A stretch of 17,099 nt of DNA. Source: Pholiota molesta (Eukaryota; Basidiomycota; Agaricomycetes; Agaricales; Strophariaceae). Every line of letters begins with the position of its first letter. Position 1 is the first letter of the stretch. The stretch lies in the NCBI GenBank assembly GCA_014925825.1, contig JACGCK010000535.1:1-17099 (forward strand). Direction: 5' to 3'. Of the stretch, positions 16,798 through 17,099 are shown one piece after another. Both the position numbers and the translations under genes were made by a program. Below the pieces are notes generated by a model. It worked only from the letters and a program-made list of their open reading frames with translations, did not search any database and was not told the origin of the DNA.

Positions 16798-17097
16798 TTA
16801 TGCGACGGCTTTGAATGGGTTCGGGGTTGCGTTCCACACGAGGTCGAAGAGGAAGCTGTTGCCAAATTGGCCGTAGCTAAGGTCGATAAGTGCGTTCCAA
16901 TAGCCTTCGCGTTCGTCGAGGCGACGGCGCTCTTGTGTGTAGGCGAGTTCGGCGACTAGTAGGTCGTCGTTTATGGTCTTCGACGGGAATGCGATGTGTC
17001 GACGAGGGTTGTAGCCCTTGAAGTGTTTGGCGATGAAGCGAACGTACTTGCTGCTGTAGTGGCGAATGGTGGCGACGAGGATTGGGGAAGGGATGAA
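16798..17097 (-). CDS. Partial upstream ORF in gag frame, cut by window edge
   Basis: The frame is open from the right edge to TAA at 16800-16798 (99 codons visible). It is in the same frame as gag. The translation looks like a real globular, basic-helical protein (VATIRHYSSKYVRFIAKHF, then YTQERRRLDEREGYWNALID, ending NPFKAVA). I recognise no family. It could be an extra 5' ORF of the element or the N-terminal part of a longer Gag now interrupted by one stop codon. Its start lies beyond the window. A CTAAC branch-like site and a TAG acceptor-like site follow the stop by a few bases, so removal of the stop by splicing is possible. However, the donor I examined would not restore the frame. Confidence 0.5.
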   Translation of the reverse strand, partial: FIPSPILVATIRHYSSKYVRFIAKHFKGYNPRRHIAFPSKTINDDLLVAELAYTQERRRLDEREGYWNALIDLSYGQFGNSFLFDLVWNATPNPFKAVA

Positions 17098-17099
17098 GT

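Larger units (their letters stand above)
6299..17099 (-). mobile_element. Ty3/gypsy LTR retrotransposon, right (5') end outside window
   Basis: On the minus strand the element reads: an open frame cut by the window edge, gag-protease, pol (RT, RNase H, integrase), polypurine tract, 3' LTR. The order RT-RNase H-integrase assigns it to Ty3/gypsy rather than Ty1/copia. More than 10.8 kb is visible, large because about 2.7 kb of additional sequence with an antisense gene sits between pol and the LTR. Gag and pol frames are free of stops and frameshifts other than the apparent programmed one, which suggests a recent insertion. No chromodomain is seen after the integrase. The insertion disrupts the gene that starts at 3968. 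The 5' LTR, primer-binding site and second target-site copy should lie beyond 17099. Confidence 0.9.

Overview
The window looks like genomic DNA of a filamentous basidiomycete, probably an agaricomycete. The evidence is short GT-AG introns of 50-71 nt, some with CTAAC-like branch points close to the acceptor, proteins with Zn2Cys6-like clusters inside long Pro/Ala/Thr-rich regions, a LINE remnant of fungal type, and a large Ty3/gypsy retrotransposon. The species cannot be named from sequence alone.

Layout. 1-924: no gene that I can support. 925 to about 1480 (-): the 3' end of a 5'-truncated non-LTR retrotransposon, with the zinc-knuckle C-terminus of its reverse transcriptase. About 1560-3150: minisatellite DNA built from a 50-60 bp core that is nested in 160-bp and 253-bp higher-order repeats. 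3211-3781 (-): a compact three-exon gene for an unrecognised 144-residue protein. 3968-6369 (+): a divergently arranged five-exon gene for a protein with an internal Zn2Cys6-like cluster. Six bases into the fifth exon, at 6299, this gene is broken by insertion of an LTR retrotransposon in the opposite orientation.

6299 to beyond 17099: the retrotransposon, read on the minus strand. Its 3' LTR is 6299-7227 (929 bp, ends TGATGCGCC/GGCGCATCA) and is preceded by a polypurine tract at 7228-7240. Gag-protease is 13900-16365 and reverse transcriptase-RNase H-integrase is 9968 to about 13909. The two are joined by an apparent -1 programmed frameshift: heptamer GGGTTTT followed by a stem-loop. A further open frame runs off the right edge, in the gag frame but separated from it by one TAA. 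The 5' LTR and primer-binding site are not in the window.

The most unusual part lies between the end of pol and the 3' LTR. There the element carries a complete-looking three-exon gene on the opposite strand (7778-9486, +) with its own promoter-like region and a Zn2Cys6-like cluster. This cargo is bracketed by a 35-bp imperfect direct repeat (7229-7263 and 9936-9970) that duplicates the end of pol: stop codon, small palindrome and polypurine tract. Because the gene is antisense to the genomic RNA, its introns would not be spliced out during retrotransposition. An antisense, intron-bearing, probably DNA-binding cargo gene in a fungal Ty3/gypsy element is the candidate undescribed system here.
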